From assembly GCA_025738555.1 (NCBI GenBank), contig JAOVFP010000002.1:2604001-2668000 (forward strand): DNA of 64,000 bases. The letters are read 5' to 3'. Position numbers and translations under genes: made by a program. Shown one piece after another: positions 34,888 through 46,325 of this stretch. Source of the stretch: Cyathus striatus (lineage: Eukaryota > Basidiomycota > Agaricomycetes > Agaricales > Nidulariaceae). The notes beneath the pieces were generated by a model. That model searched no databases and was not told the origin of the DNA. It saw only the letters and a program-made list of their open reading frames with translations. How positions within the stretch are numbered: the first letter of the stretch is position 1; each line of letters opens with the position of its first letter.

Positions 34888-35174
34888 GGAGTATGTACAT
34901 GGTCTAGTAGTACGTATCGTAGTGAAGCCAATTTACCAGAGTTACGCCCAAACATTTAAATCTCCAGAGTTTTCCAAGATCAACTAAACCCTGCCCGACA
35001 CTTGAGAACATGAAGAATATAAATAGTTCGATAGAATCTACTGCAAGACAACGTAAACATATATGGGTATATAAATATAGCGACCCAATTCCAGGGCATA
35101 TTCAGAACACGGAGAACACAAAGCCGCATCTACGATTCATACTGCGCTAACTGTATTGATATTTCCGGACCATT

Positions 35175-37638
35175 CTAATGCTCGCCTGGGAAAGGCTGCA
35201 TACGACGAATACACTTAGGCTGGGGTCTCTTCCAGTCGTCAGCATCGTCCCCCGAGGAGAAATGGTTAGGTGGGGGACCGGGATAAGAAGTTTCTATCGG
35301 AGGACGTCCGGGACCACCAGGACCACCAGGACCTCTAGGACCGCCTGGTCTACGCTGTCCAGGACTTCTCATGAAAGGCCATGTTGGGAGGTAACATATT
35401 TCCTAAATACTAATATAAGTCAAACATGCAAATTAAAGAAACAGGAAAACGAACCTCAAATCCACACGCAGGCCTGCACCGAACCCAAACGCTCCAATCA
35501 AGCCAGCTCATAAGCCCCCTAGTTTCGTCAATCCACCTGGTAGCTATATCCGCAAGCTTATCATGTCTAACGAAGATGTCTCCGTTGTCTTCGTCATCAC
35601 GGTCGGCATCATTCTCAATGCCTTCGGCCCAGAGCCCAACAAGAACACGACAGATCTCCTTATTGACGCCCTCGAGCGACCGCAGAAGCACCTTCTCAGA
35701 GGGCGTAAGTAGGGAAGAAAGCGCCGAAGACGAGATGTAAGCAGTATGGGTCGTAGCGCAGGTCTTCCACGCTCCCATGGCCCAGCTATAATTTGAAGCT
35801 TCCCCTTCCGTAGAATTGGATGGGACCGCAGAATGCAAAAGGTAAGGCGCCAGCATCATCGATATATGATCATGCGCCAAGGAGAATGCTTCTTCCACAG
35901 TGCTAGCATTCACAAGAAGGTATTCAAGCACCTCCAGCCGATCCGCATAGCGCTCCAGCACATTCCAGTAGAGCGTCTTCCAATCCACTCCGCTCCCACT
36001 ATGTTTTCCCCAAACATCCGCATTCAGATACTTATCCAACGTACCCCAGACAGCCTCGGCCTCTTTCTTGTCGATCCCCTCGAGACTGTGGTCCCAGCGC
36101 TCCTTGTCCTCGCGCGCAGAAATGAGAGAAGGGAACGAGACGATATCGTAAAACGAGGTGAGACGCGTGAGGTCGAGCTGGATGCGAGTTTCACCGGGGT
36201 AGCGGTTATGCCATGCTCCGGACTCGAAGACGGCGAAGCTGTTGGATCCAGATTTGCGGAGAGATGCTTGACCGGAGGCGGATGTTGAGAGATGATGTCT
36301 GTCCTCATCATGTGCATGGTGCGGCCTTCGGTGGGGAGGCGGGCCGCGAGGAGGCACGTCGTCTGAAGGGGGATGATGAGGGAAGTGTGGAGGCGGGGAT
36401 GGTGGCGGCGGCGGTGGTGCACCATCAGAGGGCCCTGGATGAGGAGGCACAGAACCCGAAGGCGGGGGAGGCGGAAAGTGTGGAGGCGGTGGAGGTGGAC
36501 GCCTAGACGGTGGATGATGAAGTGGGGGTACGTCATCAGAATGGTGCGGGGGTGGGGGCAAAGGATCGGAAGGGTGCGTAGGTGGCCCAGGTGGGGGCAC
36601 AGAACCAGAAGGGTGCGGAGGAGGATGGTGTGGAGGAGGAGGCGGGGGCGGGGGACCGCCGGGGCGCTTAGACGGTGGGGAGCGCGGTGGTGGACGTCTG
36701 CCCGGTGGCGGGGGACCCCTGGGAGGTGGGAAGTGAGGTGGAGGAGGCCTATGTGGAGGCAGAGAATCTCCTTCATCTCCCTCAGGATCAGTGATGAAAT
36801 CACCATCATGATGAGGACGACCATGACCATGGTGTTCCGCTCCATCACCCGAGAAGGGTGTCCTAACAGGAGGACCAGGCCAACTACGTCCCTTAAGCTT
36901 CAAAAACGTTGCAACTTCAACTCCCTTCGTAAAGTCACAAAGCATAATTTCGCTACCCACGCAACACGTTAAAACAGCCCAAACCCACAACAAGAACAAA
37001 AAAAAACTCACAAGTCCATCTCCATCCTCACAAACCCATCGACACGGTCGCCCCAAATCCTACACAACTCGCTAATCCTCGTGCGTTCGTCCCACGTCTT
37101 CTCGGGGACGACATCTTTCCAGATGAGGATATCCTGTGAGTGCATTGGGCCACCGTCCATCTTCGCAGCGCTGCTGCCGTCGAAGTACAGTACGCGCAGG
37201 GGGCGCGTGGCGACTAGGGTGAGGTGCCAGCAACCATCGTCACCCCGATCCTCATTACGGCAGAAGAGGTAGGAGTGCTCGGGATCCGTGGCTACCCAAT
37301 CTGGTTTTTCCGGGAGAGCATCGCGGGAGGTGCCGTGGTATAGAAGCGTGCCGGGGGCGATTGTGCCTGGCACAATGGTGTGTCCTGCCGATGTCAAATG
37401 TCAGCATGTAGGATGAAAATTGAAAGGTCAGCAGACGGGACGTACCATTCCGATAACGAGTGTTGGGCCAGTGTTGGAGGAGGGAGTTGACGGTGTCGAA
37501 GATAAGGTGGTTGGTCGAGTTGGGCGCAGGGTGGCGTGAAAAGTCCCATTCCACAGTAATCTGTGAATCAACTTTGAACGGGACCTGCGCAGCACCAGCA
37601 ACCAGCACCGCGCTCAACAACGGCAGTAAAGAATGCAT
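35175..37638 (-). CDS. Array gene F: secreted paralogue with proline-rich insert
   Basis: Exons 37638-37446, 37384-37012, 36952-35455 and 35402-35175 give 763 residues in frame, the longest of the family. Family blocks: LIFDTVNSLLQHWPN, LLYHGTSR, RVLYFDGSSAAKM, GFVRMEMD, MLCDFTKGVEV, GAWHNRYPGETRIQLDLTR and VDWKTLYWNVLERYADRLE. Between MLCDF and GAWHN it carries an insert of about 180 residues made mostly of proline, histidine and glycine. The last exon adds a glycine-proline-rich stretch (GGPRGPGGPGGPG) before the final cysteine motif. The third exon is therefore 1498 nt against 958-991 in the others. Phases are unchanged and no lesion was seen. G+C is higher than in A-D. Confidence 0.83.
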
Positions 37639-38599
37639 TGGGCGAGTAGTTTATTTCCTTTAAAGCAATAGATGTGGTTACTTCAAGCGGGGGAAGATAC
37701 CATCCTCCTGATTCCACTATGGGAAGAGATGGGATAAGAAAAGGAAAAGAAATCTTATCATCTTTGCAGGTATAAATGAGCCTTGCCACCATAGCGAGGT
37801 CGCGTATCCGCAGTTGGTCGGTACCGTGATCACATCACATTTGTCCGTCTTATCGCAGCTATCGCGCTCAAACATGTCTCCAGTAAGTAGCTGATCCTTG
37901 TCGGAAACGACGGACGTTGGTTGGGAGCCCTGACGTGAGCAGCTATTCCAGGATAGAAGGTGTAGTGGGAAGAATCTGACAAAGCTCGCACAGAAGTCAC
38001 AGTCTTTGCTCATGATAACCAATGCACCGACTGAACAATACTCTGCAGGAGGATGCATATTTAGAGAGAAATTAACGCTCTATTCAACACCAGTTGCTAG
38101 CCCTGGATCCGACGTATTGATTGCAGGGTGATATCAGATAAAAAAAGCTGCTATCACCTATCTCCTTCCAACCTTGCTAAAATAATCGCACTTATTACCC
38201 CACGGGCTAACAGGGACGCGTACAACACTCCACCTTCGCCAGGGTGCAGGGTACAGAAGCAGGCAAGCCTTCAACTTCGTCTCCTCCAGCCTCACTCTAC
38301 CCACTCTCCCCGCGGACACACCCGGAACTACGTGACGAAGGGCCGTAATAATCGTGCGTCCGAACGCAGTTTACCATGCCCCGTTCCATCGCAATCGCCT
38401 GGAATTAAATCTGCTGCGTAACAAAGTGCAGATCGAAAAAGGACCCATTACAGGCCCCCCACACCGGCGCGTCGACCGATTTTGTGCATTCGAGAACAAG
38501 GAACAAGGGTCCGGGAAATGTGTTGAGTCCACAAGCGTGGCGGGATATCGCACGTTTTGGTACGTGGGTTCAAGGATGGGCTCACGTCTGGCCAGCAGA
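37639..38599. other. Intergenic region upstream of gene F
   Basis: No gene is supported. Open frames here, on either strand, lack family motifs and splice partners. The left part should be the promoter of gene F and the right end the 3' flank of the ICT1-like gene. Confidence 0.45.
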
Positions 38600-39364
38600 T
38601 TACCAGTCCTTGATGTTGTTGCCCCTACCCTTCTTGACGGAACTGCGGTGCAGTTTGTCCATTTTGTTGCGTGCCTTTTGGGCCTTCATGAGGCCTTCGA
38701 CTTTTTTGACCTGTTCTGCGCTGGGTTCGTTCTTGATTTGAGATGAGGCGACAGTTGAAATGAGTGAATGGAGCTGAAGTTGTGTTAATAGGTATTCAGA
38801 GGAAATGTGCGATCACGCACCTTTGACAGACAGTCCTCAATATTCTGCGACTGAGACCGATACACCGTAGAGGTAATAAGAATCGAATGCGTCGACGCTA
38901 CATAGTGGGGCTACATTTCCTGTCAGTAAATCAAGAGTAACAGTTATCAAAGTAAGTAACACATACATCTCTAACCAGCCGATCCTGCGCCCACTTCGGT
39001 ATCCAACGCGAATTGACAGGACATCTCAGCGTAGCTTTCGTATTCACTTTATTCACATTCTATATACGTATGTCCTTTCAATCCCTCTTCATTGCACATA
39101 AACGAAAACATACCTGCCCACCTGGCCCGGAACTCCTCGAGAAACTAAGCTCAACCTGGTTCTTTAAATTCGTAGCTTGGAAGGATTTGAATGTGTTGAC
39201 CCATTCGCGGGCTTGCGAGGTTTCTTCGGGTGTGGTGAGGGATGGGAGGGAGGAGGGATAGGAGGCGTTGGGGTGCTGTATGCTCTGAATTTTGATAATG
39301 ATGAAATGGTAAAGCGAGTGTATATGTGGGGAAGGCGCGAGGGGCGAAGGAGGAAGGGGAGCAT
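38600..39364 (-). CDS. Mitochondrial GGQ-type peptidyl-tRNA hydrolase (ICT1/Pth4-like)
   Basis: Four exons: 39364-39114, 39059-38967, 38910-38821 and 38773-38600. Exon 1 ends in SSGPGGQ and exon 2 opens with NVNKVNTKATLRCP, which together give the GGQNVNKVNTK signature of the class I release-factor domain in ICT1 and Pth4. The GGQ reaches the peptidyl-transferase centre and releases peptides from stalled mitochondrial ribosomes. The tail is lysine-rich (KKVEGLMKAQKARNKMDKL, SSVKKGRG), as expected for binding the ribosomal mRNA channel. A mitochondrial presequence-like N-terminus (MLPFLLRPSRL, then FRAYSTP) lies in another frame than the GGQ part. No GT occurs between them to allow an intron, so a one-base shift in the C/T-rich stretch near 39250 must be assumed. 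Confidence 0.82.
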
Positions 39365-39922
39365 TTTGAGTGAGACAGTGGGGGCGCGTAGTTTGCGCGT
39401 GACGACGTTGGTCACGATAAGCTATTTGGATTTGAGGCTTGTTGAAACAGACACAAACAAACAACCGGTTCCGACCATCTGACTTCCACTTGCGACTTGA
39501 CTTCCACGTTGTCAACTTGCTACAGAAGCTCTTCGTTCGCCGTACTCAATCAACACCGTACTTACTCTGGTTATAACGAAAATAAAAGTATAAATCTCTG
39601 TGTCTAGCTGAAAAGGAAGGCTTCTGTTTTGGCTGGGATATTGATGGGACAGCTCCTCTTGGTGCCAGTGGCAAGAAGAATTTCCAGCAGTTCGCCATGC
39701 GGCTCAAGTTGTCACTACGGAGGGAAGAAGCCTGTTTTATTCTCCAAGGCCTATATAAACTTGAGTTTTGTAGCATCTCATCTCTGGGGGACGATGTCTT
39801 GCTTCATATCCTAGATATCCTCAAGCCCGAAATAGAAATCCAACCAGAAAAACCCTTGTTTTCACATTACTGCCAACAATTACACTACAATTAAATAATT
39901 TTTCATAACACGACAAAAATAT
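39365..39922. other. Intergenic DNA
   Basis: No gene is supported. It lies between the promoter side of the ICT1-like gene and the 3' end of small secreted gene a. Confidence 0.45.
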
Positions 39923-40641
39923 CTAATCGAGCTCATCAATCTCAAAATACGCCCGCCTGACCTTGGCTTTGGCTTTGGCTGGCTCAGGAGACGGGCTTCG
40001 CCCTTTTTCAGATTTCTTGTAATCAATAATTATCTGGCCCAGCGTCTTATCGTAGAAGTTTTTCTATAATCGACTGTCAGCAGTATCCCAACGGCGGATT
40101 AACCATGAACAACAAACCCTGGTACACTGCCCTTCCGATATTATCTTCGGGTTAGTCGCTCCGGGATAAACACCTCCGACGTCGTCGATGAAGAAATCTG
40201 GATTGTTTCCGCATTTCTTGGTGAACTTCGCTGACTTGAATTTACTGATGAACTTGGGCTTTATTTCGCGGTGGTAGACGTCGTCGGGCAGTTTGTATTC
40301 CCCTTTCCCCCAGCGACGATATATCTTGTTCTCAAGGTTGTCGTATGCGCGTCCAACGAGATCAGCCTTGCGAAAAAAGGTGGGTCACTGGCGAATCATC
40401 AAAATATGGTTGAATACTTACATGCTCATCAGCGCGGCGCTTTACCTCGTACAGCGCACGAAGAGATAGCTCGCTCGTCGTCTCGCGAGCGTCCAATTGT
40501 GAATCGCTACAAGCAATTCGTTAATGAAATGCTCAAGTAAATTGGGAATAAAGACACTAACTAAGCAGGATACGCAGATACTTGAAGACCAGCAGTGCCA
40601 GCGACGATGAGAAGAGAAGCGGTGCCAGCGTTGAGCTTCAT
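39923..40641 (-). CDS. Small secreted protein a, tandem family of unknown function
   Basis: Exons 40641-40562, 40506-40422, 40366-40118 and 40063-39923 give 184 residues in frame. A signal peptide is clear (MKLNAGTASLLIVAGTAG). Then come ELSLRALYEVKRRA, the core domain in a 249 nt exon (YRRWGKGEYKL, KPKFISKFKS, NNPDFFIDD, VYPGAT), and a tail with a serine-proline motif (GRSPSPEPAK) and the terminal block RAYFEIDELD. Two cysteines of the core, in KKCGNN and QCTR, are shared by the family. I do not recognise the family. This member is the most diverged of the four single-domain units. Confidence 0.82.
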
Positions 40642-40710
40642 GATGAGTCGTTGAAGATTTAGAAAGTGTCGTGCAGAGTAATAGTTGTAAGTGTGTAGAG
40701 AGTGAGGCAA

Positions 40711-40815
40711 GGACCGGCCGGCAGTCGAATGCAGATGGAAGAGCTGGGTACGTTGGAAGGTGAGAGACCTGCTGAAGATTCATGGTACTTTCGACCGCCT
40801 TTTATCTGCTGGGTG
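40711..40815 (-). promoter_or_regulatory. Conserved promoter of gene a
   Basis: Two blocks shared with genes b-d: one containing CCGGCAGTCGAATGCA on the plus strand, the other GACCTGCTGAAGATTCATGG followed by CTTTTATCTGC (minus-strand GATAAAAG, TATA-like). The TATA-like site is about 160 nt upstream of the ATG. Confidence 0.68.
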
Positions 40816-42670
40816 CATGCTCCTGATTCTGCTTCATTGTACTTCTGGTGTGTGCAGTGTACAGGCTGTACGCTCGTCCGTCCATGATGCTTTCATCACG
40901 AAATTGATTATTTCAGATCTTGCCTTCGCTACACTCGTATTGTTATGCTGCGCGTATCTTTCAGGGGAATCAGAGAGATAGCGTGATATAGCCAGCGCAT
41001 GTTTCTGAAAATCAAGATCCTCTCGCGGTTAAGCTGTAGCAAATCGCATTAGGTACGAGTATGCACGTCCCACCCGACTCGATGCAGTCTGAATTATAAA
41101 ATACGAGATTGACACTGACATGACTTGTAGGTGGCTTTTTCTTGAAATCTTTTAGGCTACACTAATGATCGTTATCGTCGTATTAGTGCGTATAAGCCTA
41201 ATCAGTGCCTAATCTCACCGCTAATCAATTGCTCAGAGTGATACTTCGTTGATGCGACAATGTGTGGTATTCATTAACCCCATTTACCCTGCGCCTCAGT
41301 GAACAACGATACTTCTTCATAAAAGTGACCCAATACCGCCAGTGTATGTGCAAACGGTAGGGGATGCTCAATTTTATTTCATTATAATTGTTCATATATG
41401 GGACACCTTGTAGAGGTTTACTGTGAGCTCAGAAGGGTTCTTCATATGTTATCGTATGGCGAGCTAAGCGGTAAACTGCAGTAGTGAGATAGGGATATCA
41501 TAAGTTTGAGCACCCTGAATGCGGATCATAGCCTGAAAGAAGATTGAGAAGAACGTTGTAGGGTCTTGTAGGGTTAGACAAAGGTTGAATGATTTGCGAG
41601 CTTCTGCGAGGCATTGCTGATCGCAACGGATCTCTCGCGCGGACCGCAGTAAGGGCTGAAGGCAGATACACAAAAAATATCATAAACTAGAATTGAGATC
41701 ATGAAGAAAGAAAAACTGAAAGTAAAAGATAATCGAGCTGTTGGAGAGGTGGGGTTGAGATAAAGAGGGGACTGGGAAATATAGAAGAGAACACGAGGAC
41801 TCAAAACTGAGAGCGACATTGTTATGCTCGAATTTCTAAATATGAGTCAATGCTTTAGCCTTGAGTGGACTAGACATTCAAAGTTGTAGAATCACGCCTT
41901 ATTACGCTCATAACACAACAGTAACCAGTTTCTCGAGAGTCATCAACCAGACTCCGGCACAAGATGAACTTCTCAGTGCGGCAATGGAAAGTTGTTTGAA
42001 TCTGAAGACTTCGATAAATAAAGAATTAGCAAGTAGGCCAGGTGGCCACTGCCAGGTCGCAAACCCGTAGCGTACTTCATCTTGACTTCATCGATTAACA
42101 ACACCTTGACGACACAATTCACCGTTCAACTTCAAAATTCAACCCGCTTGCTTCATACTCATTGATGGCCCCTTCTTTCATGAAAACTGACTAGTAGAAT
42201 CACGGTGAACTTGCACACGGCGACAATGCACCCTACTAGCTAGTGGATTCGGGCTTCTGGCTTCCCTCGTTGGTCTTTTGGTCTCCTAGTCTGGAAGCAA
42301 GAGTTGTATATGTCCGAAGTCCTCGCTAATTTGTCTGTATCTAGCAGTCAGAAACGCTCTGGTAACTTTTTGGTAACTCTCTCAATGTCTGTATTAGGGT
42401 TGAAGATCGTGACAAAACAAAACTTGATTTATCGCTATAAGAGTATAGTAGGTTGTGTATAGAGTGTGAGTATTTAACTAACGTTGCTGTTCACTAATTG
42501 TGATATTGTGACGCAGGTTGTATACTCAGGAGTTAATTGACGACAGCCCTTTTCCAAACTCACGTCTTCCACGTTCTCACTCTGACATATAATCTAGCCA
42601 GCGAAGCCTTATTTCAGGTCAACTACTGACATGTACTCTACTCTAAACATCTCCAATACAACAGAACACC
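40816..42670. other. Intergenic region between a and b
   Basis: No gene is supported. The end next to b (about 42560-42670) matches the 3' flanks of c and d, so it is probably the 3' untranslated region of b. Confidence 0.5.
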
Positions 42671-43740
42671 CTAGTCGAGCTCATCTATCTCCAAATACGC
42701 TCGCTTACCCTTGGAGGGGGTGGGAGAAGGGCTTCGCTTCGGCTGCGCATCTAGGACATGCTTACCCAAGTCTTTGGGTTTGAACTCTTTCTGTGGGCAG
42801 CCTCAGTCGTTAGTATTCTGGCGAAATATCACCGATCATGAACACACGGACCTGATTACACTTCCCGTCCTTTTTCTGCTTAGAGGCAGTTGCACCGGGA
42901 TAAACGTAGCCGTCATCTTCAATGAAGAAATCAGGATTCTTTCCACAGTAATCGGTAAACTTCTTTGAACTGAACGCAGCGATGAACTTGGGCTTCACAT
43001 CGCGGTGGTAAGTGTCGTCGTCAAGCTTGTATTTCCCTTTCCCCCAACGAGGGTACAGCTCGTACTCATCTCGCTTGCCCTTGGATGGTCCAGGAGACGG
43101 GCTTCGCTCTTTTTCCAGGGACTTCTTTACATCTAGGACTACATAACCTAAGTTCTCGCTGAATGCTTTCTGTAAACAGCAGTCAGAAATGCCTTCACGG
43201 CCGACTGGTTTCAAACACGAACCTTGGTACACTTCCCATCTTTTTTCTGCTTAGATGCAGTTGCAGAGGGATAAACGGTGCCGTCCTTTTCAATAAAGAA
43301 ATCAGGATTGCTTCCACAGTAGTCGGTGAACTTCTTCGACTTGAATTTGCTTATGAACGTGGGCTTTACTTTAAGGTGGTAAGTATTGTCGTCGAGCTTG
43401 TAGTCACCCGTTCCCCAGCGACGATATAATTGGTTCTCGAGGTCGTCGTATGCACGACCTACGAGATCGGCCTGGTAAAGATAAGGTGAACTAATTATAA
43501 CTGCATTATTTTACGACTCGATACTGACATGCTCCTCAGCGCGGCGCTTGACATGATAAAGTGCACGAAGAGATAGTTCGTCTGTCGTCTCACGAGCTTC
43601 CAACTGGGATGAGTAATCACTAATCACCAAATCATCAAAGAAATGCGCAAGTAGAACGGGGTGTATGCTTACGGAGTAGGGTAAGCAGATGCAAGACCAG
43701 CGGCGATGAGGAGGGAAGCGGTGCCAACAGTGACCTTCAT
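42671..43740 (-). CDS. Small secreted protein b with two core domains
   Basis: Exons 43740-43673, 43619-43529, 43471-43223, 43169-42852 and 42790-42671 give 281 residues in frame. The signal peptide, SLRALYHVKRRA and a first core domain (LYRRWGTGDYKL, NPDFFIEKDG, GKCTK) are followed by a linker with RSPSPGPSKGK and then a second complete core (YPRWGKGKYKL, FTDYCGKNPDFFIEDDG, YPGAT, GKCNQ). The tail RSPSPTPSKGKRAYLEIDELD-like block closes the protein. The second core exon begins with the sequence of a normal tail exon, so the gene looks like an exon duplication or a fusion of two array members. The second core is closer to c and d than to the first core. Confidence 0.83.
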
Positions 43741-43811
43741 GGTGAGTCGTGAAATGGTAAGATGTAAAGTGGTGTCGTGAGGAGTATTAAAAGTAGATTT
43801 ATAGAGCGAGA

Positions 43812-43920
43812 GGCAAGGACTGTCCGGCAGTCGAATGCAGATAGAAGTGCTGGGGGTAGGATAGTAGGTGAGAGACCTGCTGAAGATTCATGGTATTTTC
43901 GATTGCCTTTTATCTGCTGA
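43812..43920 (-). promoter_or_regulatory. Conserved promoter of gene b
   Basis: Carries both shared blocks in the same order and spacing as in gene a: CCGGCAGTCGAATGCAGAT, and GAGACCTGCTGAAGATTCAT followed by CCTTTTATCTGCTGA (plus strand). Confidence 0.68.
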
Positions 43921-45461
43921 ATGTATGCCCTTGTTTCCACCTCTTACTTACTAGTTACGTACACCCTGCGGACATACAGGTACATCCTCGCCATCATGCC
44001 GAGCATTGCTATGCTTCTCCTCCCTTCTTCCCGGGGATTCGGGAATTCGCCGCTGAGGAGTGTTTTTGAACTACAATGTCCTCTCCACTGACACCTTCCG
44101 GCTCCGATGACCTTTTCCCGAACCGCAAAATTACTCGCACTCTCAAAGTTCAAGCAGATTTATAGTGTATTCCTGAACACAACATCTTTAATGGAGGCGT
44201 ATACTTACATGTAATTAGGGCTTTATTGCGAGCTTTGAATTTTCTGTTTATCAGGCCCTAGTAGGAAATTGCTTTTCAATATGGAGATATCATTGCAAAT
44301 ATGGTCGATATCAAATATTAATCGCGGTCGTTCGGATGGAAGTGCAGATATGATACTTGGGCGCTATTTCTCCCCTTGATCTAACATCGCGCCATATGGT
44401 ACGGTAACATACATATCTCCCGGAAATCGTATAACCAATGGCAGAAAACTCGACCGAATATCGTATTATTCGAGGAAAAGATTGAACAATGGGACGTTAT
44501 ACTGTTGGCCCTTTACTTATCACGTACATGCTCAGTAAATTCAAAGGTTTGCAAGAGAAAAGGAAGAGACACATAAAGCGACTAAGGGCGAATAGGCAAC
44601 CGCACACAAAGATGACAAACATCTTGAAATCAACGGCGGTATGATAGGAATTACCCGACATACGTATGTTTTGCGCACCCTGAGTGCAAAGATGTTATGT
44701 AGATATGTTTTGTAGACTAAGTATGGCAAGAAGCATGGTAGTTTGTAGGATGCTATCTGATGGGGCCATACGGTGTACATGTGTACATATGACCCTGAAA
44801 TCTCCTATCACACTAAATTTTACGTAGTTGTGGTATCGTCGAAGTTTCACCATATTATGCGTTTAATATGTTACTATAAAGTAGAAATACGTAGTTCTGT
44901 AATATGTCTATGAGTTCGAATCGCTCTATTGTAAGAACTTAAAACCAACTTAAAAATGCGGCTCATAAGCTTAAATTATTAAAGACCATGACAAACAACA
45001 TAGATCGCCGTGGTAGCAGGGTATGATACCATAATATTGATCTTTGTTGGTCCCTCGTCACCAATTCTTACCAATTACTATTTCTTTTACTACTTACATA
45101 AAAACGTAAGGATTGCTTTGTCCGTCCCAAATTCAATCTACCGTTTACTTTGGTTCTAGTCACCTTATTAGTTTGACTCATCCACTTGTGGGCACCTTTC
45201 TTATATTTTGCTTGTCGCTAGTTTGTCTCCGACACCAGAGCGCCAAAATGGATAAACTGCTTCGAATACCAGTGTATATTCTGTGCTTCGGAACCTGAGG
45301 TGCTCGGTGCCCTGCCCATAAAGTGGTTTGCTTCAAGTGTACTTTGACTCTCGCTCACTGGCATGTTCTCACTCTGAAATAGAATCTAGCAAGAGAAGCC
45401 TTATTTCAGGTCAACTACATATTTAAATGGTACTCTAAACGTTTCAAGCCGACGAAGAACC
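43921..45461. other. Intergenic region between b and c
   Basis: No gene is supported. The right end (about 45360-45461) resembles the 3' flank of b and d. Confidence 0.5.
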
Positions 45462-46161
45462 CTAGTCCAGTTCATCGATCTCAAAATATGCTCGTTTGAT
45501 CTTGCTCTTGGATGGGGCAGGAGAAGGACTTCGCGACTTTGGCTGCGCATCTATGACATACTGACCCAAGTCCTTGGGTTTGAACTCTTTCTGTAGGCAG
45601 GTAATTAGTATGCTGGTAGGATATGGCCTAAAGCACGAACCTGATTACACTTCCCGTCTTTTTTCTGCTTGGCAGCAGTTGCACCAGGATAGAAGAAACC
45701 ATCATCTTCAATAAAGAAGTCGGGATTCTTTCCACAGTAGTCGGTGAATTTCTTTGAACTGAAAGCGGCGATGAACTTGGGCTTAACATAACGGTGGTAA
45801 GTATCGTCATCGAGCTTGTATTTCCCTTTACCCCAACGACGGTATAATTGGTTTTCGAGGTCGTCATATGCACGCCCAACAAGTTCAGCCTATCAAAAAT
45901 CGTGAGACGCTTATAATAAATACATATCGCTGGGTAACTACGTGTTTTTCAGCCCGGCGCTTGACTTCATAAAGCACGTGAAGTGATAATTTGTTTGGCG
46001 TATCGCGAGCCTCGAGCTGGAAAGAGTAATCACTGCAAGTTGTTTCGTCAACGATGTGTATGATTATGGAGACAGGACACTTACGGAGCAGGATATGCAG
46101 ATGCAAGACCAGCAATGCCAGCGGCGATGAGGAGAGAAGCAGTGCCAACAGTGACCTTCAT
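45462..46161 (-). CDS. Small secreted protein c
   Basis: Exons 46161-46085, 46032-45942, 45889-45641 and 45590-45462 give 181 residues in frame. The signal peptide MKVTVGTASLLIAAGIAGL is followed by DYSFQLEARDTPNKLSLHV, the core (LYRRWGKGKYKLDDDTYHR, FTDYCGKNPDFFIEDDG, GKCNQ) and the tail with SPSPAPSKSK and AYFEIDELD. All exon phases equal those of a and d. No lesion was seen. The function is unknown; the lack of many cysteines sets it apart from typical cysteine-rich fungal effectors. Confidence 0.83.
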
Positions 46162-46227
46162 GGTGAGTCGTAAAAACGAGGCGTCTTAAGGAGTGATTGA
46201 GATTAACGTGTAGAGAGTTGGGTGTAA

Positions 46228-46325
46228 AGACTGGCCAGCAGTCGAATGCACAAGAAATTTAGATGGGAGGTAGGAGACCTGCTGAAGATTCAAGACATTG
46301 TCGACGCCCTTTTATATGCTAAACG
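46228..46325 (-). promoter_or_regulatory. Conserved promoter of gene c
   Basis: Both shared blocks are present (CAGCAGTCGAATGCAC and GAGACCTGCTGAAGATTCAA). The TATA-like site is canonical here, TATAAAAG on the minus strand at about 46310-46317. Confidence 0.7.

Noticed and set aside
36213..36972. Plus-strand frames rich in arginine and tryptophan opposite gene F
   Set aside because: They are the antisense of the proline-rich insert (CCN codons read as GG-rich codons) and have no other support.
38128..38746. Plus-strand open frames around 38.1-38.7 kb
   Set aside because: The right part is antisense to the last exon of the ICT1-like gene; the left part lacks any supporting feature.
39629..39894. 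Short open frames between the ICT1-like gene and gene a
   Set aside because: No start context, splice partner or family motif; one resembles an F-box (LGDDVLLHILD) only over a few residues.
41464..41819. Minus-strand frames with hydrophobic N-terminus
   Set aside because: Overlapping frames of similar length exist, none with conserved motifs, and none is shared with other array spacers.
44908..44935. GTTCGAATC, reminiscent of a tRNA T-loop
   Set aside because: No matching acceptor stem, D-arm or anticodon arm could be formed around it.
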